Assembly: GCA_016190145.1 (NCBI GenBank)
Contig: JACPRD010000001.1
Location: 1-52,279, forward strand
Reading direction: 5' to 3'
DNA: 52,279 nt
Origin: Planctomycetota bacterium
Lineage (GTDB): Bacteria; Planctomycetota; MHYJ01; WSZJ01
In this document: positions 48,761 through 52,279 of the stretch, in pieces
How the letters are laid out: every line of letters begins with the position of its first letter
How positions within the stretch are numbered: position 1 is the first letter of the stretch
The notes under the pieces: generated by a model
Seen by the model: only the letters and a program-made list of their open reading frames with translations
Databases searched by the model: none
Told to the model about the DNA's origin: nothing
Translations under genes and position numbers: made by a program

Positions 48761-49558
48761 CTACTTTCCCTCCCCGTCCTTGTTTTCCTCAGGCTTCGGA
48801 TCCTCCGGTTTCTTCTCGTCCGGCGCCTCCTCTTTCTCTTCGAACAGCGCCTTGACCTCATCCGGCATCTCGAGCTTGACCGAGCTGCTGAACTTGTAGC
48901 GGTAGTCCGCGGAGATGTCGAGCTCCATGGGGTTGCCGCCCATGTTGGCCTCGACGGTCATCGAGAGCTTCATGCGGCGCAGCCGCCCGTCCTTCTTGTC
49001 GACATACATCTTCACCGAGGACTTCTTCATCTCGCCGGCGCCGCCCATCCGGCCGCCGCCCAGCGCCTTTTTCATCGCCTCGTCGTCCGCCTTCGCGCGG
49101 ATCACGCGGCACTCGTGCGAGCCGACCTTGGCCTCGCCGTCCCATTTCGCCGACTTGATCGCCTTCGCGATGTCCTCCATCTTCATGCTGCCGCCGCGCC
49201 CGCGACCGCCGCCCTTCTGCCACTGTCCCTCCTGGTTCTTCGAGACCGACGTGGTCCCGTCGGACCAGATCTCCATGGAGCGACCCATCATGTCCATGGC
49301 GATCCGGGTGTAGGGCTTGACGTGCGTGCCCGTCATCTCCGAGTTCATCATGGGCGAGCCGCCGACTTCGACGTCGATCATGCCCGTGAACGTGTGGCTG
49401 CGATCCTGCGCCTTGGCGACCCCGGCGGCGGCGGCCTCTTTCGCGTCGCCGAGCTGCTCGTCCGTCTTACCTTCCTCCTTCGGCGAGTCCTCGGCCCGGA
49501 CCGGGATCCAGAGGACGGTGGACAGGACAGCCATGATGAACCGATTTCCGGACTTCAT
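48761..49558 (-). CDS. exported protein, paralogue A of a tandem pair
   Basis: 265 residues from the ATG at 49558. The signal peptide is FIMAVLSTVLWIPVRAE. TFTGMIDVEVGGSPMMNSEM, GTHVKPYTRIAMDMMGRSME, KSAKWDGEAKVGSHECRVIR and KMYVDKKDGRLRRMKLSMTV match the next gene at equivalent positions. It is Met-rich with an acidic, Lys/Pro-rich tail (EEKEEAPDEKKPEDPKPEEN). The fold resembles LolA/LppX-like shells. Unknown role. Confidence 0.7.
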   Translation of the reverse strand: MKSGNRFIMAVLSTVLWIPVRAEDSPKEEGKTDEQLGDAKEAAAAGVAKAQDRSHTFTGMIDVEVGGSPMMNSEMTGTHVKPYTRIAMDMMGRSMEIWSDGTTSVSKNQEGQWQKGGGRGRGGSMKMEDIAKAIKSAKWDGEAKVGSHECRVIRAKADDEAMKKALGGGRMGGAGEMKKSSVKMYVDKKDGRLRRMKLSMTVEANMGGNPMELDISADYRYKFSSSVKLEMPDEVKALFEEKEEAPDEKKPEDPKPEENKDGEGK

Positions 49559-49580
49559 ATTCCCCCCCTTTTGAAAGAGA

Positions 49581-49608
49581 GCGGGCGCGGGGCATGCCCC
49601 GCGCCCGC
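49581..49608. terminator. 12-bp hairpin, second copy
   Basis: GCGGGCGCGGGG (49581-49592), loop CATG, and its complement (49597-49608). The arms are identical to the core of the hairpin at 48706-48737. It sits between the paralogous genes. On the - strand it is followed by TCTCTTTC. It was probably duplicated with the gene. Confidence 0.6.
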
Positions 49609-49626
49609 AGTCTGCTGTTGCCAGGA

Positions 49627-50430
49627 CTACTTCCCGCTTCCCTCGTCCTCTTCTTCCTCGTCCTCGTCGTGATCCCCGTCCTTGTCCTTCCCGCCCTTCA
49701 TCAGCTCGGACACTTCCTTCGGGATCTCGAGCTTGATCTTGCTGCTGTACGTGAAGCGCTGGTCCATGGTTACGGCCATTTCCATCGCGCCGCCGCCGCC
49801 GCCCATGTCCATCTCGAGCGTCATCCCGATCTTGATGCGGTAGACCTTTTTGGTTGCCTTGTCGATGTAGAACTTCAGGCTCGACTTCTTCATCTTGGCC
49901 TGGGCGCCCATGCCGCCGCCGCCTGCGAAGAGCTTCTTGATCTCCTCTTTGTCGACTTTGGCGATGGCGACGCGGCAGACGTGCGAGCCGACCTTCGATT
50001 CGCTCTTGTCCCAGGTGGCGGACTTGATGACCTTTTTCATCTGTTCCGCGTCGGCGGTGGCGCCGAGGTTCTGGCCCTCGGTCTTCTTCCACTGGCCGGT
50101 CTGGGGGTCCATCTGCACGGCGGACTTGCCGTCGGTGTACATCTCCATCTCCTGGCCCATCATGTCCATCACGATCCGGGTGTACGGCTTCTTGTGCGTG
50201 CCTTTCATCTCCGTGTTCAGCATCGGGCTGCCGCCGGCCTCGACGTCGAGCTTGCCGGTGAAGCTGTAGGTCTTGTCCTCGGCGAGCTTGATCGCGTCGA
50301 TGATGGCCTGTTTGACGTCGTCGTCTCCGGGCTGCGTGTCGGGTTTCTTGTCGTCCTCGGCGCGGGCGGGGAGAACCTGGAGGGCGCAGGCGAACAGCAG
50401 GGGCAGGAAGCGGGACATGGACTTCATCAC
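49627..50430 (-). CDS. exported protein, paralogue B of a tandem pair
   Basis: 267 residues. The signal peptide is RFLPLLFACALQVLPARAE. SFTGKLDVEAGGSPMLNTEM, GTHKKPYTRIVMDMMGQEME, KSATWDKSESKVGSHVCRVA and KFYIDKATKKVYRIKIGMTL align with paralogue A. The C-terminus is very acidic (DHDEDEEEEDEGSGK), which could bind cations. Together with A it marks a recent tandem duplication with divergence. Function unknown. Confidence 0.7.
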   Translation of the reverse strand: MMKSMSRFLPLLFACALQVLPARAEDDKKPDTQPGDDDVKQAIIDAIKLAEDKTYSFTGKLDVEAGGSPMLNTEMKGTHKKPYTRIVMDMMGQEMEMYTDGKSAVQMDPQTGQWKKTEGQNLGATADAEQMKKVIKSATWDKSESKVGSHVCRVAIAKVDKEEIKKLFAGGGGMGAQAKMKKSSLKFYIDKATKKVYRIKIGMTLEMDMGGGGGAMEMAVTMDQRFTYSSKIKLEIPKEVSELMKGGKDKDGDHDEDEEEEDEGSGK

Positions 50431-50546
50431 GTTCTCCTCGCACTGGGGTTTGTCGGATTCGCCGGGAGGGCGCGCCCGGTGGCGCTTCGGCGTGGAAGAT
50501 GGTACGGGAGTGTGCGAGGGAAGTTTGCGGGGCGGCCCAAAAAGCA

Positions 50547-50569
50547 GGAGCCGGCGCGAGGCCGGCTCC
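50547..50569 (-). terminator. intrinsic terminator of the STN-domain gene
   Basis: A 9-bp GGAGCCGGC/GCCGGCTCC stem with a 5-nt loop, followed on the - strand by TGCTTTTTGGG. It lies 25 nt after the stop of the gene ending at 50594, in the correct orientation. Confidence 0.75.
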
Positions 50570-50593
50570 CGGAAGTTCAGGCCTGGAAAGCGT

Positions 50594-51277
50594 TTACTTG
50601 AACTGCCGCAGCGCCACGATCAGCTGCTGGACTTCCTTCTGGATGTCGTCGCTCTGGACGACGATCAGGAGCCCGTTGTTGATGGCGATCGAGACGCCGT
50701 CCTTGGACCACGTCGCGTCGCCGCCCGTCGCGTTCCGGATGATGTTCACGAGCGATTCAGGATCGTCGAACGGATGCTCGCCGTCCTCCGGCTCGATGAG
50801 ACCCGTCGTCGGCTCCGAACCCGACTCGCCGCTCGACAGCTCCAGCGTCGGGCCCGCGAAATCGCGGATCTTCATCAGCAGGTCCTTCACGTCGTACATC
50901 TTCATGTCCAGCTCCGACCCGCGCTCCTCCCGCGTCTCCACCATCAGCACGCCCTTGCGGTAGATGAGAGTCAGGTCGTGCATCTCGAGCATGAGCTTGA
51001 GCGCCGTGCGGAGCGGCAGATCCTCCAGCTTGATGTCGACCTTGAGCTCCCCGCCGCGGGCCTTTTCCTGCACCGCCTTCGACATCACGAAGTTGATCCC
51101 CGTCACCTCGTGCAGGAAGTCGATGACCTCCTCGAGCGAGGCGTCGTTGAAGTCGAGGCTGATCTTCGTCACCTCGAGCTTGTTCAGGATCTCCTTCTTC
51201 GTCTGGTCGGGATCCTCGGCGCGCACGGGCAGGGCGAACGCGGCGAGCACGGCGACGGCGGCAAGTCTGCGAATCAT
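50594..51277 (-). CDS. exported STN (secretin N-terminal) domain protein 1
   Basis: 227 residues from the ATG at 51277. The signal peptide is RRLAAVAVLAAFALPVRAED. The STN-type domain reads KISLDFNDASLEEVIDFLHE, VTGINFVMSKAVQEKARGGE and LKVDIKLEDLPLRTALKLML, then HDLTLIYRKGVLMVETREE. A second part has MYDVKDLLMKIRDFAGPTLE and VSIAINNGLLIVVQSDDIQK, secretin N1-like. There is no beta-barrel, so it is probably a periplasmic protein. Paralogue of the next gene. Confidence 0.75.
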   Translation of the reverse strand: MIRRLAAVAVLAAFALPVRAEDPDQTKKEILNKLEVTKISLDFNDASLEEVIDFLHEVTGINFVMSKAVQEKARGGELKVDIKLEDLPLRTALKLMLEMHDLTLIYRKGVLMVETREERGSELDMKMYDVKDLLMKIRDFAGPTLELSSGESGSEPTTGLIEPEDGEHPFDDPESLVNIIRNATGGDATWSKDGVSIAINNGLLIVVQSDDIQKEVQQLIVALRQFK

Positions 51278-51353
51278 CGAATGTCTCCTAGGGGCCCCCC
51301 CGGGCACCGGCATGATCATACCGGACCGGGGCGGGCGCGGCCAAACGGCAATC

Positions 51354-52025
51354 CTATTTGAACTGGCGCAGCGACTCGATCAGCCTCCGCACCTCCTTGA
51401 TCGTCTCCTCGTTGTGCGCCACGATCAGAAGCCCGTTCTCGATCGTGAGCGACACCCCGTCCCTCGACCACGTCGCATCCCCGCCCGTCGCGTTCCGGAT
51501 GATGCTCTCCAGCCCCTCCCGCGACTCGAACGGCTTCTCGGGCTCCGTGATGCCGATCGTCGGAATCCCGTCGTCCGTCGTCTCCAGCTGCAGCTCCGGC
51601 CCCGGGAAGTCCTGGATCTTCATCATCAGGTCCTTCACGTCGATCATCTCCATCTTCACGTCCCCGCCCCGCTCCTCCTTCGTCTGGATCAGCAGCACCC
51701 CGTCGCTCCAGATCATCGCGAGGTCGTTCATCTCCAGCAGCAGCTTGAGCGCCGACTTCAGCGGCAGCTCGTTCACCCGGATCGTCACCCGCAGTTCGTC
51801 CCCCTGCGCCTTCTCCCGAACCCCCTTCGACATCACGAAGTTGATCTTCGTGACCTCGTGGAGGAAGTCCACGACCTCGTCCAGCGTCGCGTCCTTGAAC
51901 TCGAGGCTGATCTTCGTGTTCTCGAGCTGGTTCAGGGCCTTCTGCCTGGCGTCATCCGGATTCTCCGCGCGCGCGGGAAGCGCGAGGGCGCCGGCCAGCG
52001 CCAGTACGGCGATTCGGTGCAACAT
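51354..52025 (-). CDS. exported STN (secretin N-terminal) domain protein 2
   Basis: 223 residues from the ATG at 52025. The signal peptide is RIAVLALAGALALPARAE. KISLEFKDATLDEVVDFLHE, VTKINFVMSKGVREKAQGDE and VSLTIENGLLIVAHNEETIK parallel protein 1 throughout. The same cleavage region (PARAENPD / PVRAEDPD) shows the pair arose by duplication. The conserved NATGGDATW block near the C-terminus is shared exactly. The longer upstream frame to 52160 lacks a signal context. Confidence 0.75.
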   Translation of the reverse strand: MLHRIAVLALAGALALPARAENPDDARQKALNQLENTKISLEFKDATLDEVVDFLHEVTKINFVMSKGVREKAQGDELRVTIRVNELPLKSALKLLLEMNDLAMIWSDGVLLIQTKEERGGDVKMEMIDVKDLMMKIQDFPGPELQLETTDDGIPTIGITEPEKPFESREGLESIIRNATGGDATWSRDGVSLTIENGLLIVAHNEETIKEVRRLIESLRQFK

Positions 52026-52194
52026 GGCGGACTCCTGCTGAGCAGCCGGCGACGTCCGATCGACACGACTCCGGTGTGCGAGGCCGGAATCCTGCCGTAC
52101 GACTCCCTGCTTCCGATCCAGGACTCGCGATTCACGGCTTTCCATCATTCCGAACCACAACGCCCGGAAGCAGGGGTCAGAGTTTGTGAAAAAA

Positions 52195-52279
52195 TCGGGC
52201 TGGGATGCTCCGTCGGCCTGCAGGAAGGCCCACGGCAGGCAAAGACTGGACGAGCCGGCCGACTCCGCCCCCCAGCCCG
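52195..52279 (-). other. nested stem structure ending in a T-run, cut by window edge
   Basis: CGGGCTGGG (52196-52204) pairs with CCCAGCCCG (52271-52279), and GTCGGCC (52212-52218) with GGCCGAC (52257-52263). On the - strand the outer stem is directly followed by ATTTTTTC (52188-52195), like an intrinsic terminator or the 3' end of a structured RNA. It lies upstream of the STN gene on the same strand. The 52026-52194 stretch holds no gene. The flanking GGGGTCAG (52173-52180) recalls ends of REP/transposase-linked repeats. Confidence 0.4.

Noticed and set aside
52195..52279. SRP (4.5S) RNA, RNase P RNA or tmRNA end
   Set aside because: The SRP loop motif GGAAGCAGCC, the RNase P core and a tRNA-like CCA end are all absent on both strands.

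Overview
The window is very GC-rich and tightly packed. It comes from a motile, diderm (Gram-negative type) bacterium: it carries rod, MS-ring, export-gate and stator genes, an LPS-core-type glycosyltransferase, lipobox and signal-peptide proteins, and STN (secretin N-terminal) domain proteins. I think an uncultured Planctomycetota-like or related lineage is most likely, but the sequence does not prove the phylum. I see no rRNA, tRNA, CRISPR array, integrase or complete insertion sequence.

Layout. (1) 1-5251, + strand: a MerR-type regulator cut by the window edge, a membrane-anchored TPR protein, a FlgN-like chaperone, and a two-component pair (histidine kinase plus a sigma-54-type activator with GAFTGA). 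(2) 5289-8451: accessory genes, namely a small protein plus nucleotidyltransferase pair, an exported protein, a 47-residue ribbon-helix-helix gene next to a perfect 22-bp palindrome, and a secreted protein on the - strand. (3) 8872-37559: a long flagellar locus on the + strand, flgB-flgC-fliE-fliF-fliG-fliH-fliI-fliJ-motE-fliK-flgD-(TIGR02530 type)-flgE-glycosyltransferase-flbD-motA-motB-fliL-fliN-fliO-fliP-fliQ-(small ORF)-fliR-flhB-flhA-flhF-flhG-(small membrane protein)-fliA-(small ORF). fliM, flagellin, filament cap, P/L-ring and distal-rod genes are not in the window. Two accessory islands interrupt it: a decayed nucleotidyltransferase pair at 24850-25411, and a Uma2 / HigA / HigB-remnant / immunity-like cluster at 29694-31254. 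(4) 37562-40496, +: surE, bioA and a zinc-ribbon membrane protein. (5) 40770-52025, all - strand: fused pxpB-pxpC, pxpA, rluD, an NAD-dependent epimerase, tatD, then six exported proteins including two pairs of tandem paralogues.

The flagellar genes would build the basal body and export gate (FliF/G/H/I/J/O/P/Q/R, FlhA/B), the hook (FlgD/E, FliK) and the motor (MotA/B, FliL, FliN, MotE). FlhF/FlhG would set position and number. The sigma-54 activator and FliA suggest a transcriptional hierarchy.

The most unusual feature is in the spacers. Many carry imperfect inverted repeats built from short reiterated words of about 7-10 nt. There are at least nine word families. They occur between co-directional, divergent and convergent genes alike, and one lies at the point where a nucleotidyltransferase gene is cut off.
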